Origin: Ulva prolifera
Lineage: Eukaryota; Chlorophyta; Ulvophyceae; Ulvales; Ulvaceae
Direction: 5' to 3'
NCBI GenBank assembly: GCA_023078555.1
Contig: JALAAN010000010.1
Location: 434,001-498,000, forward strand
DNA length: 64,000 bases
A program made the translations under genes and the position numbers. Of this stretch, positions 49,701-61,142 are shown piece after piece. The stretch's first letter is position 1, and every line of letters begins with the position of its first letter. The notes below the pieces were generated by a model, which searched no databases, had not been told where the DNA came from, and saw nothing but the letters and a program-made list of their open reading frames with translations.

Positions 49701-51916
49701 TTGCACATGATACTCTCTATGTCACAGGAATGTGGTCTAGAAGTTTGGAGGCAATCAAGTGATAAGTCAGGGCAAGGGCTCCTATCAATGTTGAAATGGC
49801 AGCGCGCTCTCCCGCCACTCATGCAGAAATCTCGCCCTCACAAAAACAGGTTCCCAACCTCACGTTAGGGGCTGAATCTTTGCACATGATGCTCTCTATG
49901 TCAAAGGAATGTGGTCTAGAAGTTTGGAGGCAATCAAGTGACAAGTCAGGGCAAGGGTTGCTATCAATGTTGAAATGGCAGCACGCTCTCCCGCCACTCA
50001 TGCAGAAATCTCGCCCTCGCAAAAACAGGTTCCCAACCTCACGTTAGGGGCTGAATCTTTGCACATGATGCTCTCTATGTCAAATTAATGTGATGTGAGG
50101 GTTTGGAGGCAATCAAGTGATAAGTCAGGGCTAGGGCTGCTTTAAATGTTGAAATGGCAGCGTGCTCCCATGCCACTCATGCAGAAATCTCGCCCTCGCA
50201 AAAACAGGTTCCCAACCTCACGGTAGGGGCTGAATCTTTGCACATGATGCTATCTATGTCAAATTAATGTGATGTGAGGGTTTGGAGGCAATCAAGTGAT
50301 AACTCAGGGCTAGGGCTGCTTTAAATGTTGAAATGGCAGCGTGCTCCCATGCCACTCATGCAGAAATCTCGCACCTCACAAAAACAGGTTCCCAACCTCA
50401 CCTTAGGGGCTGAATCTTTGCACATGATGCTCTCTATGTCAAAGGAATGTGGTGTAGAAGTTTGGAGGCAATCAAGTGATAAGTCAGGGCTAGGGCTGCT
50501 ATCAATGTTGAAATGGCAGCGCGCTCTCCCGCCACTCATGCAGAAATCCCGCGCCTCACAAAAACAGGTTCCCAACCTCACGTTAGGGGCTGAATCTTTG
50601 CACATGATGCTCTCTTTGTCAAAGGAATGTGGTCTAGAAGTTTGGAGGCAATCAAGTGATAAGTCAGGGCAAGGGTTGCTATCAATGTTGAAAAGGCAGC
50701 GCGCTCTCCCGCCCCTCATGCAGAGATCCCGCGCCTCACAAAAACAGGTTCCCAACCTCACGTTTGGGGCTGAATCTTTGCACATGATACTCTCTATGTC
50801 AAAGGAATGTGGTGTAGAAGTTTGGAGGCAATCAAGTGATAAGTCAGGGCTAGGGCTGCCATCAATGTTGAAATGGCAGCGTGCTCCCATGCCACTCATG
50901 CAGAAATCCCGCGCCTCACAAAAACATGTTCCCAACATCACGTTAGGGGCTGAATCTTTGCACATGATGCTCTCTATGTCAAAGGAATGTGCTCTAGAAG
51001 TTTGGAGGCAATCAAGTGATAAGTCAGGGCAAGGGCTCCTATCAATGTTGAAATGGCAGCACGCTCTCCCGCCACTCATGCAGAAATCTCGCCCTCACAA
51101 AAACAGGTTCCCAACCTCACGTTAGGGGCTGAATCTTTGCACATGATGCTCTCTATGTCAAAGGAATGTGGTCTAGAAGTTTGGAGGCAATCGAGTGACA
51201 AGTCAGGGCAAGGGTTGCTATCAATGTTGAAATGGCAGCGCGCTCTCCCGCCCCTCATGCAGAAATCTCGCCCTCACAAAAACAGGTTCCCAACCTCACG
51301 TTCGGGGCCGAATCTTTGCACATGATGCTCTCTATGTCAAAGGAATGTGGTGTAGAAGTTTGGAGGCAATCAAGTGATAAGTCAGGGCTAGGGCTGCTAT
51401 CAATGTTGAAATGGCAGCGTGCTCCCATGCCCCTCATGCAGAAATCCCGCGCCTCACAAAAACATGTTCCCAACCTCACGTTAGGGGCTGAATCTTTGCA
51501 CATGATACTCTCTATGTCACAGGAATGTGGTCTAGAAGTTTGGAGGCAATCAAGTGATAAGTCAGGGCTAGGGCTGCTATCAATGTTGAAAAGGCAGCGC
51601 GCTCTCCCGCCCCTCATGCAGAAATCCCGCGCCTCACAAAAACAGGTTCCCAACCTCACGTTAGGGGCTGAATCTTTGCACATGATACTCTCTATGTCAC
51701 AGGAATGTGGTCTAGAAGTTTGGAGGCAATCAAGTGATAAGTCAGGGCAAGGGCTCCTATCAATGTTGAAATGGCAGCGCGCTCTCCCGCCACTCATGCA
51801 GAAATCTCGCCCTCACAAAAACAGGTTCCCAACCTCACGTTAGGGGCTGAATCTTTGCACATGATGCTCTCTATGTCAAAGGAATGTGGTCTAGAAGTTT
51901 GGAGGCAATCAAGTGA
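46761..51916. repeat. 5,207-bp HOR unit, copy 2
   Basis: This is the second tandem copy of the 29-monomer unit. It matches 41,554-46,709 at a constant offset of 5,207 bp. I found no base difference in the stretches and translated frames compared. It ends at T46710 versus C51917 (GTGATAAG versus GTGACAAG). A constant offset over 5.1 kb means no indel separates the copies. Confidence 0.9.
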
Positions 51917-52099
51917 CAAGTCAGGGCAAGGGTTGCTATCAATGTTGAAATGGCAGCGCGCTCTCCCGCCCCTCATGCAGAAATCTCGCCCTCACAAAAA
52001 CAGGTTCCCAACCTCACGTTCGGGGCCGAATCTTTGCACATGATGCTCTCTATGTCAAAGGAATGTGGTGTAGAAGTGTGGAGGCAATCAAGTGATAAG

Positions 52100-52735
52100 T
52101 CAGGGCAAGGGTTGCTATCAATGTTGAAAAGGCAGCGCGCTCTCCCGCCCCTCATGCAGAAATCCCGCGCCTCACAAAAACAGGTTCCCAACCTCACGTT
52201 TGGGGCTGAATCTTTGCACATGATACTCTCTATGTCAAAGGAATGTCATGTAGAAGTTTGGAGGCAATCAAGTGATAAGTCAGGGCTAGGGCTGCTATCA
52301 ATGTTGAAATGGCAGCACGCTCTCCCGCCACTCATGCAGAAATCTCGCCCTCGCAAAAACAGGTTCCCAACCTCACTTTAGGGGCTGAATCTTTGCACAT
52401 GATGCTATCTATGTCAAATTAATGTGATGTGATGGTTTGGAGGCAATCAAGTGATAACTCAGGGCTAGGGCTGCTTTAAATGTTGAAATGGCAGCGTGCT
52501 CCCATGCCACTCATGCAGAATTCTCGCACCTCACCAAAACAGGTTCCCAACCTCACCTTAGGGGCTGAATCTTTGCACATGATGCTCTCTATGTCAAAGG
52601 AATGTGGTGTAGAAGTTTGGAGGCAATCAAGTGATAAGTCAGGGCTAGCGCTGCTATCAATGTTAAAATGGCAGCACGCTCTCCCGCCACTCATGCAGAA
52701 ATCTCGCCCTCGCAAAAACAGGTTCCCAACCTCAC
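52100..52735. repeat. Block shared with 61,630-62,265 (offset 9,530 bp)
   Basis: A GAATGTCATGTAG monomer, a CGCCCTCGC or CGCCCCCGC short monomer, CACTTTAGG, and a TTAATGTGATG monomer with GATGGTTTGG occur in both places at an offset of 9,530 bp (53 monomers, ten short). GCAGAATTCTCGC gives an EcoRI site at 52,518 and 62,048. Differences include GGCTAGCGCTGC (about 52,645) versus GGCTAGGGCTGC, and GTTAAAATGG versus GTTGAAATGG. Confidence 0.8.
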
Positions 52736-52909
52736 GTTAGGGGCTGAATCTTTGCACATGATGCTATCTATGTCAAATTAATGTGATGTGAGGGTTTGGA
52801 GGCAATCAAGTGATAACTCAGGGCTAGGGCTGCTTTAAATGTTGAAATGGCAGCGTGCTCCCAAGCCACTCATGCAGAAATCTCGCACCTCACAAAAACA
52901 GGTTCCCAT

Positions 52910-54168
52910 CCTCACCTTAGGGGCTGAATCTTTGCACATGAACCTCTCTATGTCAAAGGAATGTGGTGTAGAAGTTTGGAGGCAATCAAGTGATAAGTCA
53001 GGGCTAGGGCTGCTATCAATGTTGAAATGGCAGCACGCTCTCCCGCCACTCATGCAGAAATCTCGCCCTCGCAAAAACAGGTTCCCAACCTCACGTTAGG
53101 GGCTGAATCTTTGCACATGATGCTATCTATGTCAAATTAATGTGATGTGAGGGTTTGGAGGCAATCAAGTGATAACTCAGGGCTAGGGCTGCTTTAAATG
53201 TTGAAATGGCAGCGTGCTCCCATGCCACTCATGCAGAAATCTCGCACCTCACAAAAACAGGTTCCCAACCTCACCTTAGGGGCTGAATCTTTGCACATGA
53301 TGCTCTCTATGTCAAAGGAATGTGGTGTAGAAGTTTGGAGGCAATCAAGTGATAAGTCAGGGCTAGGGCTGCTATCAATGTTGAAATGGCAGCGCGCTCT
53401 CCCGCCACTCATGCAGAAATCCCGCGCCTCACAAAAACAGGTTCCCAACCTCACGTTAGGGGCTGAATCTTTGCACATGATGCTCTCTTTGTCAAAGGAA
53501 TGTGGTCTAGAAGTTTGGAGGCAATCAAGTGATAAGTCAGGGCAAGGGTTGCTATCAATGTTGAAAAGGCAGCGCGCTCTCCCGCCCCTCATGCAGAAAT
53601 CCCGCGCCTCACAAAAACAGGTTCCCAACCTCACGTTAGGGGCTGAATCTTTGCACATGATACTCTCTATGTCAAAGGAATGTGGTGTAGAAGTTTGGAG
53701 GCAATCAAGTGATAAGTCAGGGCTAGGGCTGCTTTAAATGTTGAAATGGCAGCGTGCTCCCATGCCACTCATGCAGAAATCTCGCACCTCACAAAAACAG
53801 GTTCCCAACCTCACGTTAGGGGCTGAATCTTTGCACATGATGCTCTCTATGTCAAAGGAATGTGGTGTAGAAGTTTGGAGGCAATCAAGTGATAAGTCAG
53901 GGCTAGGGCTGCCATCAATGTTGAAATGGCAGCGTGCTCCCATGCCACTCATGCAGAAATCCCGCGCCTCACAAAAACATGTTCCCAACCTCACGTTAGG
54001 GGCTGAATCTTTGCACATGATGCTCTCTTTGTCAAAGGAATGTGGTCTAGAAGTTTGGAGGCAATCAAGTGATAAGTCAGGGCAAGGGTTGCTATCAATG
54101 TTGAAAAGGCAGCGCGCTCTCCCGCCCCTCATGCAGAAATCCCGCGCCTCACAAAAACAGGTTCCCAA
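52910..54168. repeat. 1,259-bp heptameric HOR unit, copy 1
   Basis: Seven monomers, one of them short (7 x 180 - 1), directly followed by a second copy. The left edge is CCCATCCTC (T52909) versus CCCAACCTC (A54168). The unit contains the private CATGAACCTCTC monomer (52,940 and 54,199). One substitution was noted, C53176 versus G54435 (GATAACTC versus GATAAGTC). Confidence 0.9.
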
Positions 54169-55459
54169 CCTCACCTTAGGGGCTGAATCTTTGCACATGA
54201 ACCTCTCTATGTCAAAGGAATGTGGTGTAGAAGTTTGGAGGCAATCAAGTGATAAGTCAGGGCTAGGGCTGCTATCAATGTTGAAATGGCAGCACGCTCT
54301 CCCGCCACTCATGCAGAAATCTCGCCCTCGCAAAAACAGGTTCCCAACCTCACGTTAGGGGCTGAATCTTTGCACATGATGCTATCTATGTCAAATTAAT
54401 GTGATGTGAGGGTTTGGAGGCAATCAAGTGATAAGTCAGGGCTAGGGCTGCTTTAAATGTTGAAATGGCAGCGTGCTCCCATGCCACTCATGCAGAAATC
54501 TCGCACCTCACAAAAACAGGTTCCCAACCTCACCTTAGGGGCTGAATCTTTGCACATGATGCTCTCTATGTCAAAGGAATGTGGTGTAGAAGTTTGGAGG
54601 CAATCAAGTGATAAGTCAGGGCTAGGGCTGCTATCAATGTTGAAATGGCAGCGCGCTCTCCCGCCACTCATGCAGAAATCCCGCGCCTCACAAAAACAGG
54701 TTCCCAACCTCACGTTAGGGGCTGAATCTTTGCACATGATGCTCTCTTTGTCAAAGGAATGTGGTCTAGAAGTTTGGAGGCAATCAAGTGATAAGTCAGG
54801 GCAAGGGTTGCTATCAATGTTGAAAAGGCAGCGCGCTCTCCCGCCCCTCATGCAGAAATCCCGCGCCTCACAAAAACAGGTTCCCAACCTCACGTTAGGG
54901 GCTGAATCTTTGCACATGATACTCTCTATGTCAAAGGAATGTGGTGTAGAAGTTTGGAGGCAATCAAGTGATAAGTCAGGGCTAGGGCTGCTTTAAATGT
55001 TGAAATGGCAGCGTGCTCCCATGCCACTCATGCAGAAATCTCGCACCTCACAAAAACAGGTTCCCAACCTCACGTTAGGGGCTGAATCTTTGCACATGAT
55101 GCTCTCTATGTCAAAGGAATGTGGTGTAGAAGTTTGGAGGCAATCAAGTGATAAGTCAGGGCTAGGGCTGCCATCAATGTTGAAATGGCAGCGTGCTCCC
55201 ATGCCACTCATGCAGAAATCCCGCGCCTCACAAAAACATGTTCCCAACCTCACGTTAGGGGCTGAATCTTTGCACATGATGCTCTCTTTGTCAAAGGAAT
55301 GTGGTCTAGAAGTTTGGAGGCAATCAAGTGATAAGTCAGGGCAAGGGTTGCTATCAATGTTGAAAAGGCAGCGCGCTCTCCCGCCCCTCATGCAGAAATC
55401 CCGCGCCTCACAAAAACAGGTTCCCAACCTCACCTTAGGGGCTGAATCTTTGCACATGA
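54169..55459. repeat. 1,259-bp heptameric HOR unit, copy 2
   Basis: This copy directly abuts copy 1. Identity continues about 30 bp into what would be a third unit, up to 55,459, where CATGATGCTC replaces CATGAACCTC. The exact abutment and near-identity indicate a recent unequal exchange. Confidence 0.89.
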
Positions 55460-57006
55460 TGCTCTCTATATCAAAGGAATGTGGTGTAGAAGTTTGGAGG
55501 CAATCAAGTGATAAGTCAGGGCTAGGGCTGCTATCAATGATGAAATGGCAGCGCGCTCTCCCGCCACTCATGCAGAAAACCCGCGCCTCACAAAAACAGG
55601 TTCCCAACCTCACGTTAGGGGCTGAATCTTTGCACATGATGCTCTCTTTGTCAAAGGAATGTGGTCTAGAAATTTGGAGGCAATCAAGTGATAACTCAGG
55701 GCTAGGGCTGCTTTAAATGTTGAAATGGCAGCGTGCTCCCATGCCACTCATGCAGAAATCTCGCACCTCACAAAAACAGGTTCCCAACCTCACCTTAGGG
55801 GCTGAATCTTTGCACATGATGCTCTCTATGTCAAAGGAATGTGGTGTAGAAGTTTGGAGGCAATCAAGTGATAAGTCAGGGCTAGGGCTGCTATCAATGA
55901 TGAAATGGCAGCGCGCTCTCCCGCCACTCATGCAGAAATCCCGCGCCTCACAAAAACAGGTTCCCAACCTCACGTTAGGGGCTGAATCTTTGCACATGAT
56001 GCTCTCTTTGTCAAAGGAATGTGGTCTAGAAATTTGGAGGCAATCAAGTGATAAGTCAGGGCTAGGGCTGCTATCAATGTTTCAATGGCAGCGTGCTCCC
56101 ATGCCACTCATGCAAAAATCTCGCGCCTCACAAAAACATGTTCCCAACCTCATTTTTGAGGCTGAATCTTTGCACATGATGCTCTCTATGTCACAGGAAT
56201 GTGGTCTAGAAGTTTGGAGGCAATCAAGTGACAAGTCAGGGCAAGGGCTGCTATCAATGTTGAAATGGCAGCGCGCTCTCCCGCCACACATGCAGAAATC
56301 CCGCGCCTCACAAAAACATGTTCCCAACCTCACGTTAGGGGCTGAATCTTTGCACATGATGCTCTCTATGTCAAAGGAATGTGGTCTAGAAGTTTGGAGG
56401 CAATCAAGTGATAAGTCAGGGCTAGGGCTGCCATCAATGTTGAAATGGCAGCGTGCTCCCATGCCACTCATGCAGAAATCCCGCGCCTCACAAAAACATG
56501 TTCACAACATCACGTTAGGGGCTGAATCTTTGCACATGATGCTCTCTATGTCAAAGGAATGTGGTCTAGAAGTTTGGAGGCAATCAAGTGATAAGTCAGG
56601 GCTAGGGCTGCTATCAATGTTGAAATGGCAGCGTGCTCCCATGCCCCTCATGCAGAAATCTCGCCCTCACAAAAACAGGTTCCCAACCTCACGTTCGGGG
56701 CTGAATCTTTGCACATGATGCTCTCTATGTCAAAGGAATGTGGTGTAGAAGTTTGGAGGCAATCAAGTGATAAGTCAGGGCTAGGGCTGCTATCAATGTT
56801 GAAATGGCAGCGTGCTCCCATGCCCCTCATGCAGAAATCCCGCGCCTCACAAAAACATGTTCCCAACCTCACGTTAGGGGCTGAATCTTTGCACATGATG
56901 CTCTCTATGTCAAAGGAATGTGGTGTAGAAGTTTGGAGGCCATCAAGTGACAAGTCAGGGCAAGGGCTGCTATCAATGTTGAAATGGCAGCGCGCTCTCC
57001 CGCCAC
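55091..57006. repeat. 3,417-bp-offset duplicated block, copy 1
   Basis: 1,916 bp matching 58,508-60,423 at an offset of 3,417 bp (19 monomers, three short). Edges are T55090 versus A58507 (GAATCTTTGC versus GAATCTATGC) and T57007 versus A60424 (CCACTCATG versus CCACACATG). Differences seen are CTATATCAAAGG (55,466), CAATGTTTCAATGG (56,077) and GGTCTAG versus GGTGTAG (56,203). The block includes a four-monomer cassette and the shared marker CAGAAAACCCGCG (55,574). Confidence 0.85.
55980..56698. repeat. Recurring four-monomer cassette, copy at 56.0 kb
   Basis: This full 719-bp cassette has a private CAATGTTTCAATGGCAG near 56,077. It also has GCGTGCTCCCATGCC in place of the GCTGGCTCCCATGCC found in the older copies. 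Confidence 0.86.
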
Positions 57007-58032
57007 TCATGCAGAAATCCCGCGCTTTACAAAAACAGGTTCCCAACCTCACGTTAGGGGCTGAATCTTTGCACATGATACTCTCTATGTCACAGGAATG
57101 TGGTCTAGAAGTTTGGAGGCAATCAAGTGATAAGTCAGGGCTAGGGCTGCTATCAATGTTGAAAAGGCAGCGCGCTCTCCCGCCCCTCATGCAGAAATCC
57201 CGCGCCTCACAAAAACAGGTTCCCAACCTCACGTTAGGGGCTGAATCTTTGCACATGATGCTCTCTATGTCAAAGGAATGTGGTCTAGAAGTTTGGAGGC
57301 AATCAAGTGACAAGTCAGGGCAAGGGTTGCTATCAATGTTGAAATGGCAGCGCGCTCTCCCGCCCCTCATGCAGAAATCTCGCCCTCACAAAAACAGGTT
57401 CCCAACCTCACGTTCGGGGCTGAATCTTTGCACATGATGCTCTCTATGTCAAAGGAATGTGGTGTAGAAGTTTGGAGGCAATCAAGTGATAAGTCAGGGC
57501 AAGGGTTGCTATCAATGTTGAAAAGGCAGCGCGCTCTCCCGCCCCTCATGCAGAAATCCCGCGCCTCACAAAAACAGGTTCCCAACCTCACGTTTGGGGC
57601 TGAATCTTTGCACATGATGCTCTCTATGTCAAAGGAATGTGGTGTAGAAGTTTGGAGGCAATCAAGTGATAAGTCAGGGCTAGGGCTGCTATCAATGTTG
57701 AAAAGGCAGCGCGCTCTCCCGCCCCTCATGCAGAAATCCCGCGCCTCACAAAAACAGGTTCCCAACCTCACGTTTGGGGCTGAATCTTTGCACATGATAC
57801 TCTCTATGTCAAAGGAATGTGGTGTAGAAGTTTGGAGGCAATCAAGTGATAAGTCAGGGCAAGGGCTGCTATCAATGTTGAAAAGGCAGCGCGCTCTCCC
57901 GCCCCTCATGCAGAAATCTCGCCCTCACAAAAACAGGTTCCCAACCTCACGTTAGGGGCTGAATCTTTGCACATGATGCTCTCTATGTCAAAGGAATGTG
58001 GTGTAGAAGTTTGGAGGCAATCAAGTGATAAG
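57007..58032. repeat. Mixed GAAAAGG/CGTTTGG monomers
   Basis: About 5.7 monomers, several with GAAAAGGCAG, CCCGCCCCTC and CACGTTTGGGG, forming a short run of near-identical units at about 57,490-57,900. A private CGCTTTACAAAA occurs near 57,024. No other element is present. Confidence 0.78.
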
Positions 58033-59326
58033 TCAGGGCTAGGGCTGCCATCAATGTTGAAATGGCAGCGTGCTCCCATGCCACTCATGCAGAAATCCCG
58101 CGCCTCACAAAAACATGTTCCCAACCTCACGTTAGGGGCTGAATCTTTGCACATGATGCTATCTATGTCAAATTAATGTGATGTGAGGGTTTGGAGGCAA
58201 TCAAGTGATAACTCAGGGCTAGGGCTGCTTTAAATGTTGAAATGGCAGCGTGCTCCCATGCCACTCATGCAGAAATCTCGCACCTCACAAAAACAGGTTC
58301 CCAACCTCACCATAGGGGCTGAATCTTTGCACATGATGCTCTCTATGTCAAAGGAATGTGGTGTAGAAGTTTGGAGGCAATCAAGTGATAAGTCAGGGCT
58401 AGGGCTGCTATCAATGTTGAAATGGCAGCGCGCTCTCCCGCCACTCATGCAGAAATCCCGCGCCTCACAAAAACAGGTTCCCAACCTCACGTTAGGGGCT
58501 GAATCTATGCACATGATGCTCTCTATGTCAAAGGAATGTGGTGTAGAAGTTTGGAGGCAATCAAGTGATAAGTCAGGGCTAGGGCTGCCATCAATGTTGA
58601 AATGGCAGCGTGCTCCCATGCCACTCATGCAGAAATCCCGCGCCTCACAAAAACATGTTCCCAACCTCACGTTAGGGGCTGAATCTTTGCACATGATGCT
58701 CTCTTTGTCAAAGGAATGTGGTCTAGAAGTTTGGAGGCAATCAAGTGATAAGTCAGGGCAAGGGTTGCTATCAATGTTGAAAAGGCAGCGCGCTCTCCCG
58801 CCCCTCATGCAGAAATCCCGCGCCTCACAAAAACAGGTTCCCAACCTCACCTTAGGGGCTGAATCTTTGCACATGATGCTCTCTATGTCAAAGGAATGTG
58901 GTGTAGAAGTTTGGAGGCAATCAAGTGATAAGTCAGGGCTAGGGCTGCTATCAATGATGAAATGGCAGCGCGCTCTCCCGCCACTCATGCAGAAAACCCG
59001 CGCCTCACAAAAACAGGTTCCCAACCTCACGTTAGGGGCTGAATCTTTGCACATGATGCTCTCTTTGTCAAAGGAATGTGGTCTAGAAATTTGGAGGCAA
59101 TCAAGTGATAACTCAGGGCTAGGGCTGCTTTAAATGTTGAAATGGCAGCGTGCTCCCATGCCACTCATGCAGAAATCTCGCACCTCACAAAAACAGGTTC
59201 CCAACCTCACCTTAGGGGCTGAATCTTTGCACATGATGCTCTCTATGTCAAAGGAATGTGGTGTAGAAGTTTGGAGGCAATCAAGTGATAAGTCAGGGCT
59301 AGGGCTGCTATCAATGATGAAATGGC
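58033..59326. repeat. 4,674-bp-offset duplicated block, copy 1
   Basis: This block matches 62,707-64,000 at an offset of 4,674 bp (26 monomers, six short) up to the window edge. The left edge is G58032 versus C62706 (GATAAGTC versus GATAACTC). Shared private markers are CACCATAGG (58,309), GAATCTATGCAC (58,502) and CAGAAAACCCGCG (58,991). The difference seen is CAGGTTCCC versus CAGGTCTCC (62,970). Confidence 0.86.
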
Positions 59327-59396
59327 AGCGCGCTCTCCCGCCACTCATGCAGAAATCCCGCGCCTCACAAAAACAGGTTCCCAACCTCACGTTAGG

Positions 59397-60115
59397 GGCT
59401 GAATCTTTGCACATGATGCTCTCTTTGTCAAAGGAATGTGGTCTAGAAATTTGGAGGCAATCAAGTGATAAGTCAGGGCTAGGGCTGCTATCAATGTTGA
59501 AATGGCAGCGTGCTCCCATGCCACTCATGCAAAAATCTCGCGCCTCACAAAAACATGTTCCCAACCTCATTTTTGAGGCTGAATCTTTGCACATGATGCT
59601 CTCTATGTCACAGGAATGTGGTGTAGAAGTTTGGAGGCAATCAAGTGACAAGTCAGGGCAAGGGCTGCTATCAATGTTGAAATGGCAGCGCGCTCTCCCG
59701 CCACACATGCAGAAATCCCGCGCCTCACAAAAACATGTTCCCAACCTCACGTTAGGGGCTGAATCTTTGCACATGATGCTCTCTATGTCAAAGGAATGTG
59801 GTCTAGAAGTTTGGAGGCAATCAAGTGATAAGTCAGGGCTAGGGCTGCCATCAATGTTGAAATGGCAGCGTGCTCCCATGCCACTCATGCAGAAATCCCG
59901 CGCCTCACAAAAACATGTTCACAACATCACGTTAGGGGCTGAATCTTTGCACATGATGCTCTCTATGTCAAAGGAATGTGGTCTAGAAGTTTGGAGGCAA
60001 TCAAGTGATAAGTCAGGGCTAGGGCTGCTATCAATGTTGAAATGGCAGCGTGCTCCCATGCCCCTCATGCAGAAATCTCGCCCTCACAAAAACAGGTTCC
60101 CAACCTCACGTTCGG
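59397..60115. repeat. Recurring four-monomer cassette, copy at 59.4 kb
   Basis: This full 719-bp cassette is 3,417 bp from the copy at 55,980. It differs by GGTGTAG after TCACAGG (59,620) and by the normal GTTGAAATGG. Its right three monomers take part in the 719-bp tandem duplication that follows. Confidence 0.87.
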
Positions 60116-60358
60116 GGCTGAATCTTTGCACATGATGCTCTCTATGTCAAAGGAATGTGGTGTAGAAGTTTGGAGGCAATCAAGTGATAAGTCAGGGCTA
60201 GGGCTGCTATCAATGTTGAAATGGCAGCGTGCTCCCATGCCCCTCATGCAGAAATCCCGCGCCTCACAAAAACATGTTCCCAACCTCACGTTAGGGGCTG
60301 AATCTTTGCACATGATGCTCTCTATGTCAAAGGAATGTGGTGTAGAAGTTTGGAGGCC
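59640..60358. repeat. 719-bp tetrameric HOR unit, copy 1
   Basis: Four monomers, one short, directly repeated at 60,359. The left edge is GGCAATC (A59639) versus GGCCATC (C60358). The unit is the cassette's own length in a shifted phase, and shows that the cassette itself is still being amplified locally. Confidence 0.88.
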
Positions 60359-61142
60359 ATCAAGTGACAAGTCAGGGCAAGGGCTGCTATCAATGTTGAA
60401 ATGGCAGCGCGCTCTCCCGCCACACATGCAGAAATCCCGCGCCTCACAAAAACATGTTCCCAACCTCACGTTAGGGGCTGAATCTTTGCACATGATGCTC
60501 TCTATGTCAAAGGAATGTGGTCTAGAAGTTTGGAGGCAATCAAGTGATAAGTCAGGGCTAGGGCTGCCATCAATGTTGAAATGGCAGCGTGCTCCCATGC
60601 CACTCATGCAGAAATCCCGCGCCTCACAAAAACATGTTCACAACATCACGTCAGGGGCTGAATCTTTGCACATGATGCTCTCTATGTCAAAGGAATGTGG
60701 TCTAGAAGTTTGGAGGCAATCAAGTGATAAGTCAGGGCTAGGGCTGCTATCAATGTTGAAATGGCAGCGTGCTCCCATGCCCCTCATGCAGAAATCTCGC
60801 CCTCACAAAAACAGGTTCCCAACCTCACGTTCGGGGCTGAATCTTTGCACATGATGCTCTCTATGTCAAAGGAATGTGGTGTAGAAGTTTGGAGGCAATC
60901 AAGTGATAAGTCAGGGCTAGGGCTGCTATCAATGTTGAAATGGCAGCGTGCTCCCATGCCCCTCATGCAGAAATCCCGCGCCTCACAAAAACATGTTCCC
61001 AACCTCACGTTAGGGGCTGAATCTTTGCACATGATGCTCTCTATGTCAAAGGAATGTGGTGTAGAAGTTTGGAGGCCATCAAGTGACAAGTCAGGGCAAG
61101 GGCTGCTATCAATGTTGAAATGGCAGCGCGCTCTCCCGCCAC
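60359..61142. repeat. 719-bp tetrameric HOR unit, copy 2
   Basis: This copy abuts copy 1 and matches it to 61,142, with one change seen: ATCACGTCAGG (about 60,652) versus ATCACGTTAGG. It ends where CCACACATG (copy 1) becomes CCACTCATG (T61143). Confidence 0.87.

Larger units (their letters stand above)
58508..60423. repeat. 3,417-bp-offset duplicated block, copy 2
   Basis: This is the second copy of 55,091-57,006. It overlaps the 4,674-bp-offset block on the left and the 719-bp tandem duplication on the right. At least three amplification events are therefore stacked here. Confidence 0.84.
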
